This document shows positions 34,676-43,540 of a stretch of 64,000 nt of DNA, piece by piece. The notes under the pieces were generated by a model, which saw only the letters and a program-made list of their open reading frames with translations, made no database searches and had not been told where the DNA came from. The stretch comes from Actinomyces sp. ZJ308 (GTDB lineage Bacteria > Actinomycetota > Actinomycetes > Actinomycetales > Actinomycetaceae). The stretch's first letter is position 1; the number at the start of each line of letters is the position of its first letter. The stretch spans positions 62,001-126,000 of the forward strand of contig NZ_JAAIJY010000009.1 in NCBI RefSeq assembly GCF_011752065.1. The letters are read 5' to 3'. The position numbers and the translations under genes are program-made.

Positions 34676-35587
34676 TCACCCCAGCTCGAGCCCCTGGGCC
34701 TGGGTGAGCAGCGCCTCGAGAACCGCGCGCGTCGCCGGGCCCGGCTCGGTGCGGGTCGAGCGGTGACGCACCACCAGCTGGCGCACGCCCAGCCCGGGCA
34801 GGCGCACCACGCTCAGCTCGTCCGGGACGAGCCCGGAGTAGACGGCCAGCTCGGGCAGGAGCGCACATCCCAGGCCCTGGCTGACCATGGCCAGGACGAC
34901 GTCGTAGTCGTAGGCGATGTGCCGCATCGTCAGCGGTGTGCCCAGCTGGCGCTCGAGGCGGTCCAGGGCGAAGGCGCCCGCGGTCCCCGGAGCCAGGTCG
35001 ATCCACGTGGCGCGGACCAGGTCCGCCAAGGTGGAGGGAGTCGCCTGCTCGGCCGGGACGACGACGAGCCAGGACTCGTCCAGCAGCGGGACGTCAGTCA
35101 TGCCCCGGGGGGCGGGAGGCAGCGTGTGCTCGTCGCGCTCGATGAGGACCAGGTCGAGCTCGCCGCGGCGCAGCCGGGACAGGGCGTTGCGCTCCTCGAC
35201 CTCCTCGACGATCACCTCCAGCTCCGGGCTGGTGGTCGCTAGCGACGACAGCAGGGGCAGCAGGAGCGCACGGACCGCGGAGGCGAAGCTGCCCACCCGC
35301 ACCACACCGGAGGGGACGGAGTCGTCCAGGTCCGCCAGCTCCCGGCGCACGGTGGTCAGCTCGTCCTCGATGCGCTCGGCCGCCTCCGCCAGGACCCTCC
35401 CGGCCGCGGTCAGGACGGCACCGGTGGGCGCGCGGTCCAGGACCCGAGCACCGCACTCGCGCTCCAGCAGACGAATCTGCTGGGAGACGGCAGAGGGCGT
35501 GATGTGAAGGATATCTGCCGCTGCGACGACTCCTCCGGCACGGTGGACGGCCAAGAGAACCGAGAGCCTCTGAGGTAGTACCTGCAT
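34676..35587 (-). CDS. LysR-family transcriptional regulator
   Basis: A 303-residue regulator. The N-terminal helix-turn-helix (about 5-65) has VVAAADILHITPSAVSQQIR and LLERECG. The C-terminal periplasmic-binding-like effector domain starts with GVVRVGSFASAVRALLLPLL. It is divergent from the small membrane protein gene and an inverted repeat lies in between, the classic LysR arrangement. ATG 35587 has TAGATT six bases upstream (leaderless). The effector is unknown. Confidence 0.9.
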   Translation of the reverse strand: MQVLPQRLSVLLAVHRAGGVVAAADILHITPSAVSQQIRLLERECGARVLDRAPTGAVLTAAGRVLAEAAERIEDELTTVRRELADLDDSVPSGVVRVGSFASAVRALLLPLLSSLATTSPELEVIVEEVEERNALSRLRRGELDLVLIERDEHTLPPAPRGMTDVPLLDESWLVVVPAEQATPSTLADLVRATWIDLAPGTAGAFALDRLERQLGTPLTMRHIAYDYDVVLAMVSQGLGCALLPELAVYSGLVPDELSVVRLPGLGVRQLVVRHRSTRTEPGPATRAVLEALLTQAQGLELG

Positions 35588-35613
35588 GAAGCAAATCTAC
35601 ATCCCTCATGCAG
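35582..35613. promoter_or_regulatory. Candidate LysR operator
   Basis: CTGCATGA (35582-35589) and TCATGCAG (35606-35613) form a perfect 8-bp dyad. It overlaps the lysR start codon and its leaderless -10 box (35594-35599), so binding could repress lysR and control the divergent gene. Confidence 0.5.
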
Positions 35614-35659
35614 AGAGATGCGATTGACCTTCATCTGCACGGAGTCAAGAATCGGTTCC

Positions 35660-36016
35660 GTGAACGACGTGCTCTCCTCCCTCATCTCTATCGGCGGCTG
35701 GATCGGTGCCGCTGAGCTCCTCGTGGCCTACTTCCTGGTCTCCAAGGGCACGATCGCGGGCGATTCGCTCAAGTACCAGGCCCTCAACATCACCGGCTCC
35801 GTGCTGCTGACCATCAACTGCGCGAACTCCGGGGCCTGGCCCAGCGTCATCGCCAACGCCTTCTACCTCCTGGTGGGCATCAACATCCTGTTCACGGTGA
35901 AGCGGGCCTACATCGCCCAGCTCTCCCGCCGGCAGAAGGAGGAGCTGAGGGCCCGGATGAACCTTCGCCGGCGCCACTCCCCCATCGTCCCGACAGGCTT
36001 CGTCGAGCAGGCCTGA
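35660..36016 (+). CDS. CBU_0592-like small membrane protein
   Basis: A 118-residue protein with three hydrophobic segments (IGGWIGAAELLVAYFLVS, ITGSVLLTINC, VIANAFYLLVGINILF) and a basic C-terminal tail with RRQKEELRARMNLRRR. The pattern YQALNITGSVLL resembles the CBU_0592 domain family, of unknown function. GTG 35660 gives the family-like N-terminus; ATG 35618 is also in frame and would add 14 residues. It is divergent from the LysR gene, which may control it. Confidence 0.72.
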   Translation: MNDVLSSLISIGGWIGAAELLVAYFLVSKGTIAGDSLKYQALNITGSVLLTINCANSGAWPSVIANAFYLLVGINILFTVKRAYIAQLSRRQKEELRARMNLRRRHSPIVPTGFVEQA

Positions 36017-36091
36017 CGGCTCGGAGCCCCAGCCTGCTCCTTCACCGACCACCACCCAACAGTCCGCTACGACGCGGTGAGTCCCGCCGGC

Positions 36092-36634
36092 TCACTGCGT
36101 CGTCGTCATCCGGGCCGATCCGGTGGCGGTGATGGTGAAGCCGTCGGCAGGGACGATCCCCCAGGGCAGGAAGGGCGGGCGGGAACGGGCCTGGAGCGTC
36201 ACGACGGCGGTGCGGCCGTTGGCGGCTCGGGCGCTGACGATCGTGATCCCCTCCAGCCTGGCCGCTGCGGGCTGGGAGGACAGGTCGGCGGCAGCGTTGG
36301 TGCTCACCGCGGCGTCGGTCAGAGCGCCGGGTACTGTATCGGTTCCGTCGATCCCCTCACCCTCGTAGTACGGGTTCCCGTCCACCCCGTCCGCACCCGC
36401 GGCCGCGGCCGAGTCAGCCAGCGAGGTGAGGGTCTTGAGGTCGAGGTAGACGGCGGTGGCCGAGGCCGCGACGAACAGCAGTGCGAGGACGACGCAGATG
36501 AGCCCGACTCCCAGCAGTAGCGTCTGACCGTCCTCCTCCCGGCGAAGCCGACGCGTCAGCGCCCCGGCCCATTGAAGAACGGCCCTGAGGCGCTGAGGCC
36601 TGATGCTCTGCCCTGCGCCCGCTGCTCCTCTCAC
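36092..36634 (-). CDS. TadG-like pilus assembly protein
   Basis: A 180-residue membrane-anchored pseudopilin-like protein. The basic REEDGQT is followed by a long hydrophobic helix LLLGVGLICVVLALLFVAAS and then TLTSLADSAAAAGADG, the TadG-like N-terminal pattern. The rest would be extracytoplasmic. The GTG start at 36634 overlaps the stop of the upstream TadE-like gene (GTGA). It is the last gene of the tad cluster. Confidence 0.78.
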   Translation of the reverse strand: MRGAAGAGQSIRPQRLRAVLQWAGALTRRLRREEDGQTLLLGVGLICVVLALLFVAASATAVYLDLKTLTSLADSAAAAGADGVDGNPYYEGEGIDGTDTVPGALTDAAVSTNAAADLSSQPAAARLEGITIVSARAANGRTAVVTLQARSRPPFLPWGIVPADGFTITATGSARMTTTQ

Positions 36635-37218
36635 TGCTCCTCCTTGCCCGGCAGGGTGATGGCCCGTTCGGCGTCCACGACGACGACGTCACGGCCGATA
36701 CCCAGGGAGGCGAAACCCGGCAGGTCCACGCCGACCGCGACCTTGACGATCGCGGCCTGACCGCGAGCACAGCCGCGAGCACAGGCCACCGACAGGGACC
36801 CGGCCGGATCGGCGTCGACACCCTGGTCGGACAGGGCCAACCCCGTCGCCACCCGGGCCTTGTCCATGGCGGAGGGCGAGTCATCGACCTCCAGGACCCG
36901 ACTGGCGGCGTCGGCCGCCGAGGCAACGGCGAAGGTCGTGGCCTGGATCTGGGCGAGTGTGACCACGAGGTAGAGGACGGGCACCACCAGGACGGCGCTC
37001 CAGCCGATGAACTCGACGATGGCGTTGCCCTCCTCCCGGCGCGCCAGCCTCCAGCCGCCCCGACCGCCACCGCCGACAACGCCTCGCAGCCACAGGGCGG
37101 AGCGCCGCCCCAGCCGCCCGATCAAGCGGGCACGCCCCTCCACCGAGGCCCGGGAGAAGACAGAGATGACAGAGACAACGGGGAGTCTGGGGACTTTGGA
37201 GAAGGGCACGGCAATCAC
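36631..37218 (-). CDS. TadE-like pseudopilin (1)
   Basis: A 195-residue protein with REEGNAIVEF, the TadE-type cleavage and Glu+5 motif, directly followed by the helix VVPVLYLVVTLAQIQATTF and ASAADAASRVL. Such minor pilins help assemble Flp pili. The N-terminal 60 residues before the motif are basic and of low complexity, so the true start may be further downstream than GTG 37218. Confidence 0.78.
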   Translation of the reverse strand: MIAVPFSKVPRLPVVSVISVFSRASVEGRARLIGRLGRRSALWLRGVVGGGGRGGWRLARREEGNAIVEFIGWSAVLVVPVLYLVVTLAQIQATTFAVASAADAASRVLEVDDSPSAMDKARVATGLALSDQGVDADPAGSLSVACARGCARGQAAIVKVAVGVDLPGFASLGIGRDVVVVDAERAITLPGKEEQ

Positions 37219-37224
37219 TCGTAC

Positions 37225-37698
37225 TCACCTCTCCCGGATGAGGGAGGACTCGTCGACCGCGTGCCCCGTGGCCGTCAGCGTCCCTCCGGGGCCGAAGAGT
37301 CCCAGAACCGGAAAGGGGGCTTTCACCGTTACCTCAACGATCGTCAGATCACCGGAGGGGACGCGGGAGACGGTGACGGTGTCCACGTAGCCGCGACGCA
37401 GTGCGGCGTCGGACAGGACCTGCACCCGCTGGCGGGCCTCGGCCTCCGTACCTCCGACCAGAGCGGCCCGGCGGGCCCCGTCGCCGGCGGCATCGGTGAG
37501 GACGTTGCGCGCGTATACCCCCAGGGCGACCTGGAGGAGCGCCACGAACACGATGATGACGAGTGCGCCGACCATGACGAAGTCGACGACGGCGGAGCCC
37601 GACTCTCCCCGAGTGCCCAGACGGCCCCGGATCCCGCAGGAGACGGCTCGCTCCAGGCGCTGAGGCACGAGGCGACGATGACCCCGTTCAGATAGCAC
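37225..37698 (-). CDS. TadE-like pseudopilin (2)
   Basis: A 157-residue protein with RGESGSAVVDFVMVGALVII, the TadE-like N-terminal hydrophobic motif, then NVLTDAAGDGARRAALVGG and a beta-rich C-terminus. GTG 37698 has AAGG six bases upstream and overlaps the pilin stop by 11 bases. It is followed closely by the other TadE-like gene. Confidence 0.78.
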   Translation of the reverse strand: MLSERGHRRLVPQRLERAVSCGIRGRLGTRGESGSAVVDFVMVGALVIIVFVALLQVALGVYARNVLTDAAGDGARRAALVGGTEAEARQRVQVLSDAALRRGYVDTVTVSRVPSGDLTIVEVTVKAPFPVLGLFGPGGTLTATGHAVDESSLIRER

Positions 37699-37915
37699 TC
37701 GTCACCTTCGCAATGGCGTTGAGGAAGACCTCGGTCAGCGTGCTGCCGGCAACCGTCCACAGGGCCACGACGAGGCCGGCGGTCATGAGAGTCACCAGTA
37801 CCCAGCCGGGAACGTCACCACGCTCGTCCCGCAGATCGACTCGGGGCAGGCGGGAGAGCCACCACGACCTGGAGCTGGAACAGGACTGGCGGGAGAGGGA
37901 GAGAGGGCGTTTCAT
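37688..37915 (-). CDS. Flp-like pilin / small tad membrane protein
   Basis: A 75-residue protein with a basic N-terminus, DERGDVPGWVLVTLM, one hydrophobic helix and the C-terminal TEVFLNAIAKVTSAI. Size, single helix and place between tadC and the TadE genes fit the Flp-like pilin or structural small protein found in actinobacterial tad loci. It lacks the usual Glu+5-Tyr pair of classical Flp, so its role as major pilin is uncertain. Confidence 0.65.
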   Translation of the reverse strand: MKRPLSLSRQSCSSSRSWWLSRLPRVDLRDERGDVPGWVLVTLMTAGLVVALWTVAGSTLTEVFLNAIAKVTSAI

Positions 37916-38003
37916 GACTGCTCCTTGCTGGCGGGTAGGAATCTTCTGGGAGGAACGGCGAATGGACGAGCTCTGGAGATGAGGTGGAGGACGGCTGTTG
38001 CGT

Positions 38004-38957
38004 TCACACCCCCAGCCTGAGGACGAACAGCCCCGGGAAGAGGGCGAAGACGACGGTGACGGGCAGGACGAGGAAGACGACGGGGACCATCTGGGCGATC
38101 TCGCGTCTGCCGCCCTCCTCCATGAGGTCCTGACGTGCCGCCTCACGCGCGTCAGTGGCCTGGGAGCGCAGGACGTCGGCCAGTGGCGTGCCGCGCTCGA
38201 GAGCCACGACGATCGCCTCGCACAGGCGGGTGACGTGGACGGAGCCGACTCGCCTCTCCATACGGTCCAGCGCGGTGGACAGGACGGTTCCGGAGCGGAT
38301 GTCGGTCAAGGTGGCACCGAGCTCGTCGATGAGGTCGCCCCGTCCGAGTGCCACGACGCGTTCAATGGCGGCCACCGGGCCCTGGCCTGCGCCGACGGCC
38401 AGGGCCAGGAGCTCGACGACGTCGGGCAGCTGGGCCTCGATCCGTGAGAGCCGCTTCGCCACCGCCCGGCTGAGCCACCAGTCACGCGCGGCCGCCCCGG
38501 CCACGGTCGCCATGAGGGACAGGACGATGAGCGCGGGCACGTTGACGGACCTGACCAGGGCCGCCAGGCCACCGACTGCCAGAACGAGGAGAAGCGCCGT
38601 CGTCGACCACAGGACCTGCTGAAGGCGGAACTGGTCGAGATCGACAGATGAACCGGAGCGCGTCAGACGCCGACGGACCGATTCCGCCGATGAGCCCAGG
38701 GAGTCGAGCATCCGGCCAAGGTTGAGGGCACTGGCGGTCGACGACATGAGCAGACCGACCACGGTGCGCCCGTCGGAGGCCAGGCCCGCCGGTGAGGTCA
38801 GGAGTCCCGAGGTCCTGGGCTGCCGGTGGACATAGGGCTCCAGCCTGGCCATGAGGGTGGGACGGCGTCGGCGGACGGCTGAGATGATAGTCAGGATCCC
38901 CACGGCGCCCACCAGACCCGCGAGTCCTCCGGCGAGTGTTGCGTTCATCGGCGTCAT
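38004..38957 (-). CDS. tadC: Tad pilus membrane platform protein TadC
   Basis: A 317-residue type II secretion F-domain membrane protein. Two or three helices at the N-terminus and around 140-180 are followed by the F-domain with RIEAQLPDVVELLALAVGAG and AIVVALERGTPLADVLR, and a final helix VFLVLPVTVVFALFPGLFVL. With TadB it forms the inner-membrane platform for pilus extension. ATG 38957 overlaps the tadB stop (ATGA). Confidence 0.88.
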   Translation of the reverse strand: MTPMNATLAGGLAGLVGAVGILTIISAVRRRRPTLMARLEPYVHRQPRTSGLLTSPAGLASDGRTVVGLLMSSTASALNLGRMLDSLGSSAESVRRRLTRSGSSVDLDQFRLQQVLWSTTALLLVLAVGGLAALVRSVNVPALIVLSLMATVAGAAARDWWLSRAVAKRLSRIEAQLPDVVELLALAVGAGQGPVAAIERVVALGRGDLIDELGATLTDIRSGTVLSTALDRMERRVGSVHVTRLCEAIVVALERGTPLADVLRSQATDAREAARQDLMEEGGRREIAQMVPVVFLVLPVTVVFALFPGLFVLRLGV

Positions 38958-39805
38958 CGCAGCATCCTCTCCTCCTCGGGCAGCCGCCCCAGGCGCAGCA
39001 TGAGGCGGTAGGCGATCACCGAGACGACGGCGCCGACAAGGAGGATGAGGGCACCGGTGGTGGTGGCGTAGGCGGCCGCCGCCTGGGGGCGGGTGGACAG
39101 TAGTGCCAGGACCAGCCAGGGGGCGGCGACCGCGACCTTGGCGCCGTTGACGGTCCACGACTGGCGAGCCTCGAGCTCTCCGCGGGTGCGCATGTCCTCG
39201 CGCAGCATCTGCGACAGGGAGCGCAGCAGCGTCCCCAGGTCCGTACCGCCGACCTCGTGGGCCAGGCGCAGGGCCTCGACGATCCGGTCGGCGACGGGGT
39301 CGGCGAAGCGGGCCTTGAGTCGGTCCAGAGAGCTGTCGAAGCGGGCGGTGGCGGCGTAGTCGGTGGCGAAGGCCCGGAACTGGGGACGGACAGCCTCCGG
39401 GCCACGCTCACCGAGGTTGGTCAGGGCCTCCGGCAGACTCATGCCCGCACGGACACCGGAGACGAGGGTATCGACGGCCTCGGGCCACACCTCACGCAGG
39501 CGGGTGCGGCGGTTGCGCGCCCGCGAGGAGATGACGAGGAAGGGGATCGTCGTGAAGATGGCGGCGAAGGAGGCCGCGACCGGCCAGGCGCGAGACACTC
39601 CCAGGAAGACCAGACCGACGAGCAGCCCCAGCCCGACAGAGCCCAGGACGAACATCGTGGGACTGGTGCGTCCGGCACCGGCCTGAACCAGGATGTCGGC
39701 CAGGAGCCGGGAGCGCCGCGAGCGCCACTGGGGCGGGTCGGAGGTGCAGGCCAGCCAGATGAGCAGCATCCCCACGCCGGCGAGGAGTCCCGCGACAGCA
39801 CCCAT
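38954..39805 (-). CDS. tadB: Tad pilus membrane platform protein TadB
   Basis: A 283-residue type II secretion F-domain membrane protein. N-terminal helices (AGLLAGVGMLLIWLAC, TMFVLGSVGLGLLVGLVFLG) precede the F-domain with REVWPEAVDTLVSGVRAGMS and LRLAHEVGGTDLGTLLRSL. The ATG at 39805 overlaps the tadA stop by one base. Together with TadC it couples to the TadA ATPase. Confidence 0.88.
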   Translation of the reverse strand: MGAVAGLLAGVGMLLIWLACTSDPPQWRSRRSRLLADILVQAGAGRTSPTMFVLGSVGLGLLVGLVFLGVSRAWPVAASFAAIFTTIPFLVISSRARNRRTRLREVWPEAVDTLVSGVRAGMSLPEALTNLGERGPEAVRPQFRAFATDYAATARFDSSLDRLKARFADPVADRIVEALRLAHEVGGTDLGTLLRSLSQMLREDMRTRGELEARQSWTVNGAKVAVAAPWLVLALLSTRPQAAAAYATTTGALILLVGAVVSVIAYRLMLRLGRLPEEERMLR

Positions 39806-41057
39806 CAGTACCCCTCCCTGCCGTTGGCGGGGCGCGCGTTCAACAGGGCGGTGAGGTCGTGACCGGCCCGGCTGAAGCGCTCGGCGGAGCCCGGCATACC
39901 CGCGCCCCGCACGAGGTTGCCGGCTGGGTCGCGGTGAAAGACGTCGGAGAGCTCGATGACGCCGTTCTCGACCCGACCGGACAGGGCCGAGACCTCTCTG
40001 ACGGTACGGCGCCCACTGCGGTCCAGATCGAGGTGGACCACCAGGTCGATCGCGCTGGCCACGGTGGGGACCACGAAGTCGCTCGAGACGTTCTCCCCCG
40101 CCAGTAGAGGCAGCGTGCAGATCTTGATGACGGCCTCTCGCGCGGAGTTGGCGTGCAACGTGCACATCGAGGGCAGACCGGAGTTCATCGCGATGAGAAG
40201 ATCGAGGGCCTCGGCCTCACGCACCTCCCCGATGAGGAGCCGGTCGGGGCGCATGCGCAGGGCCTCCTTGACCAGTCGGCGCAGGCTGATCTCACCGACG
40301 CCCTCGAGGTTGGGCGGCCGGGTCTGCATGGCCACGCAGTCCCGGTTGCGCAGAGCCAGCTCGAAGACCTCCTCGCAGGAGATCACCCGCTGCCCGCCCG
40401 GGATGGCCCCGGCCAGTGCCCGGACCATCGTGGTCTTCCCGGCCTGGGTGTGGCCCCTGAGACCAGGATGTTGAGACCGGATTGCACGGAGGCGTCCAGG
40501 AAGGCGGCCACCTGGCTGGTCAGCGAGCCCATGCGCACGAGGTCGCTGGTGCGTGAGGCACGGGACGTGTGCTTACGAATATTGACCGCCCAGTGCTGGG
40601 AGGTGATGGGCGGGATGACGACGTGAAGCCGCTGTCCCCCGGCCAGCTGGGCGTCGACGAAGGGGCTGGACAGGTCCAGACGCCGCCCGGAGGCCCGCAG
40701 CATCCGCTCGACCAGGACAGTGAGGTCCTCGTTCTCCAGGATCGTGGTGGTCAGCTCGGGGCGCCCGGAGCGGGCGATGAAGACGCGACCGGGGGCGTTG
40801 ATCCAGATCTCCTCGATGGACTCGTCGTCCAGGTAGCTCTGGAGCGGTCCCAGGCCCGCCATGGAGTCCAGCACGTGGGAGCGGGCGCCAGTGGGGTCGA
40901 TGAGCGGTGGGACGAGTCCGGCGTCGGAGCGGCGCAGGTAGTCATCCTCTGCCTCGGTCACGAGCTGCTCAAGGGCGGAGGTGTCCTTGAGCGGGTCGAT
41001 CTCGCGAGCGCGAACCAGCTCGCGAACCTCCGTCAGGAGAAGATCGGCAGCGTCCAT
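39805..41057 (-). pseudogene. tadA: Tad pilus ATPase TadA/CpaF, frameshifted in Walker A
   Basis: TadA powers assembly of Flp pili as a hexameric secretion ATPase. The first part (41057 down to about 40455) has the CpaF N-terminal domain, YLDDESIEEIWINAPGRVF and SGLNILVSGAT. The second part, in another frame, starts at the Walker A helix and holds ISCEEVFEL, LRMRPDRLLIGEVR (Walker B) and LHANSAREA. At 40448-40452 the plus strand reads GGGTGTGG where GGGTGG would restore VSGATQAGKTTMVRALAG. One extra TG thus breaks the P-loop. The downstream part could only be made from an internal start and would lack the GKT. Confidence 0.85.
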
Positions 41058-41334
41058 GATGCCTCTCAGCGTGTGTGGGGTTGTCAGAGGGAGAAGTGAG
41101 GATGAATGAGGATCGATCGGGGGTTCAGCGCCGAACCCCCGACACACCGGTCGGTTGGTGACCGCTGTCACGAATGAACTCTAGGGCACCTGGTCACGAA
41201 ATGGCCACTGCCTTGGCAGGACCTGTGGATAACTCGGAGGGTGTCGCGCATCGGTCGGACCGGCTCCCATCGTTTTCGACGTTTGCCGCCAGCGGACGGG
41301 CGCGGCTGTCCTGCGAGATGTAGGACCTGTCGCC

Positions 41335-41340
41335 TACGGT
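41335..41340 (+). promoter_or_regulatory. -10 box of a probable leaderless transcript (41347)
   Basis: TACGGT ends six bases before ATG 41347; no ribosome site is visible. Confidence 0.5.
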
Positions 41341-41346
41341 TGGACC

Positions 41347-42651
41347 ATGTCACAGCCTCCGCAGTCCCCGGACGCCCCCGGCACCACCGATGTCGACAAC
41401 GGTGTCGACGGCCTCACCGACGAGGCAGCCTCCGACGTCGCTGCGGCTCCGACTGCCGATGACCGCGACGATCCCGGCGATCAGCACACTGAGCTGCCCG
41501 ACGAGCATGACGACGGCTACCGCGCGCCCGTGGTCGTCGCGCCGTTGCCCGGCGCATCGGCCGGGCCGCCGCCGAGCGGCGGACCGGCCCCGCAGGCCCA
41601 GCCCATCGAGGAACCCCGGCCCCATCACTCCGCGCTGGCCCTGGCCGCGATGGCCAGCGTCGCCGTCGCCGGTCTCAACCCGGCCCGGCTGGCACTGCCG
41701 CAGTCCGAGACCGCGGAACGGCACATCATCGGCGTCATCGACACCCAGGGACGGCACTGGGAGGTTCATGAGGCGCGCACCGACGCCGTCGGCGCGTCCC
41801 TGGAGGCCGAGGCCGAGGTGCTGCGCCGCATCGGCCGGGTCGTCGACGACGGCAGGCTCTCCTTCGACGTTCCTCGCGTCAGCGGGTCCCTGCGCCAGAA
41901 GAGCGCCCACGTCCAGGTCCGCTCCCACGTGGAGGGCAAGCCGATCCCGGTGGAGGCGCTTCGTCCGGGCCCGGGAATGTCGGCGGGCCTGGGCAAGGCC
42001 CTCGGCGAGATCCACGAGCTGGCGATGTCGGTGATCTCCGAGGCGGGCATGCCGGTCTACGACGCCGAGGAGGTGCGCCGGCGCTGGCTGAGCCTGCTGG
42101 ACGACGCCGCCGCGACCGGCAAGACTCCGCCGTCCCTGCTGGGGCGGTGGGAGCAGGCCCTGGAGGACACCGCCCTGTGGCGCTTCCGCCCCACCGTGGT
42201 CCACGGGGACCTCGCCGAGGAGAACGTGCTGGTGGCCGGTGGCACGGTGGTGGCCGTGCGCGGCTGGACCCAGGCGCACGTGGGTGATCCGGCCGAGGAC
42301 CTGGCCTGGGTGTACTCCTCGGCGCCGGTGGACTGCCTGGACTCCATCGAGGACGCCTACGACATCGCGCGCTCCGAGGGCGTCGATCGGCACCTGCGCG
42401 AGCGGGCCGAGCTGGTCAGTGAGCTCAGCCTGGCGCGCTGGCTGCTGCACGGGGTGCGGACCGGGGACAAGCCGGTCATCAATGACGCGGTGGCGATGCT
42501 GGAGGACCTGGCGGCCCAGGTGGGTGACGCCCCGCTGGTGGAGCCGGCCACGCCCCGGCTGGCACCGGTGCCCGGCCAGCGCGAGCCCGCGGAGCCCGAC
42601 GCCGTCACCAACCCGGTGGCGATGGTGCGCGTCGACGACGAGGAGAGCTAG
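41347..42651 (+). CDS. APH-fold phosphotransferase family protein
   Basis: A 434-residue cytoplasmic protein. An acidic, proline-rich N-terminus of about 95 residues precedes a kinase-like fold of the aminoglycoside phosphotransferase type. The catalytic loop is VVHGDLAEENVLV (Brenner-type HxDxxxxN) and the metal-binding Asp is in HVGDPAEDLAW. Genes like this recur beside UvrD/Adn helicase genes in actinobacteria, and the substrate is unknown. Resistance to aminoglycosides is not implied. It is convergent with the membrane protein at 42713. Confidence 0.75.
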   Translation: MSQPPQSPDAPGTTDVDNGVDGLTDEAASDVAAAPTADDRDDPGDQHTELPDEHDDGYRAPVVVAPLPGASAGPPPSGGPAPQAQPIEEPRPHHSALALAAMASVAVAGLNPARLALPQSETAERHIIGVIDTQGRHWEVHEARTDAVGASLEAEAEVLRRIGRVVDDGRLSFDVPRVSGSLRQKSAHVQVRSHVEGKPIPVEALRPGPGMSAGLGKALGEIHELAMSVISEAGMPVYDAEEVRRRWLSLLDDAAATGKTPPSLLGRWEQALEDTALWRFRPTVVHGDLAEENVLVAGGTVVAVRGWTQAHVGDPAEDLAWVYSSAPVDCLDSIEDAYDIARSEGVDRHLRERAELVSELSLARWLLHGVRTGDKPVINDAVAMLEDLAAQVGDAPLVEPATPRLAPVPGQREPAEPDAVTNPVAMVRVDDEES

Positions 42652-42700
42652 CTGCCACCTCGTGCCTCATGGGGATCAGGTCAGTGGACCCCCGTGGGAC

Positions 42701-42733
42701 GTCAGTGGGGTGTCAGTGGGGTGTCAGTGGGAT
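42701..42733. repeat. Three 11-bp tandem repeats across a stop codon
   Basis: GTCAGTGGGGT at 42701-42711 and 42712-42722, with a third near-copy ending GAT at 42723-42733. The array covers the minus-strand stop at 42713, so a gain or loss of one unit changes the reading frame of the C-terminus. Confidence 0.75.
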
Positions 42734-43441
42734 TCGGCTCAGGAGCACCAGGAAGGCGATGGCCCATACCAGGTTGACGATGTTGAGCAGGGCCCCGTCC
42801 AGCAGTGGCTTGCCGGGGTAGGGCAGGCGGGTCAGGGCGTACCACGGGGCGGCCTGCACCGGAGGGGTCAGGAGCAGTGACCAGTGGGGAAAGGCGGTGG
42901 CCCCGGAGCCCAGGGCGATGCATACGAGGATCCATCCCAGCGTCGTCAGCCCGACAGCGGGGACCCAGGCCTGCATGAGGAAGCGGTAGAGCCTGCGCGC
43001 GTGCTCCAGGGCGGCGGGCTCGGACGCCTCGTCGTCGGCCTTCCCATCGTTCACCGTCTTTGCCTCCAGGTAGGCGGCGTGGGCGCGCTCGGAGGCCAGC
43101 GCGAGCGGGTAGAAGGAGGCGTGGGCCAGGGGTGAGAGGCTGAACCCCACTCCAAGAAGCACCACACCCGCCATCCCGACCGGTGATCCGCGCAGCAGCA
43201 CCCAGTGCGCGTAGAGGCCGGCGAGCATGAACGGGATCGAGTAGTTGGCGACCAGTGCGCCCCATCGCAGGCGGCGCTCGTGAGTACGCGTGTAGAAGGC
43301 GTAGGCGTCGTCACCCATGAGCTCGATGAACTCGCCGTGCTCGTGCTTGTCAGGCCTGTGGAAGCCGACGATGAGCGCGTCCCCGAGGATCCAGCACAGG
43401 GCACTGACGAGGAAGGCGATCATCGACCAGGTCACCAGCAC
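42713..43441 (-). CDS. Multi-pass membrane protein of unknown function
   Basis: A 242-residue protein with about six membrane segments. It starts with MLVTWSMIAFLVSALCWILG and has FYPLALASERAHAAYLEA and WYALTRLPYPGKPLLDGALL in loops. It resembles uncharacterised DUF6796-type proteins, but I cannot give a function. It lies 99 bases after adnB on the same strand. Confidence 0.68.
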   Translation of the reverse strand: MLVTWSMIAFLVSALCWILGDALIVGFHRPDKHEHGEFIELMGDDAYAFYTRTHERRLRWGALVANYSIPFMLAGLYAHWVLLRGSPVGMAGVVLLGVGFSLSPLAHASFYPLALASERAHAAYLEAKTVNDGKADDEASEPAALEHARRLYRFLMQAWVPAVGLTTLGWILVCIALGSGATAFPHWSLLLTPPVQAAPWYALTRLPYPGKPLLDGALLNIVNLVWAIAFLVLLSRIPLTPH

Positions 43442-43540
43442 GTGAAGTCTCCTTACAGCGTCGAATGCGAGGAGCGGTGCCGGACCGCACCGGCCGCCTC
43501 TGGCCGGGCGGCCGAGCCGAGGACGCTCCTGAGGCGGACG

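Noticed and set aside
41347-42651. Aminoglycoside resistance gene
   Set aside because: The APH fold is visible, but the long acidic N-terminus and conserved place near Adn helicase genes argue for a housekeeping role.
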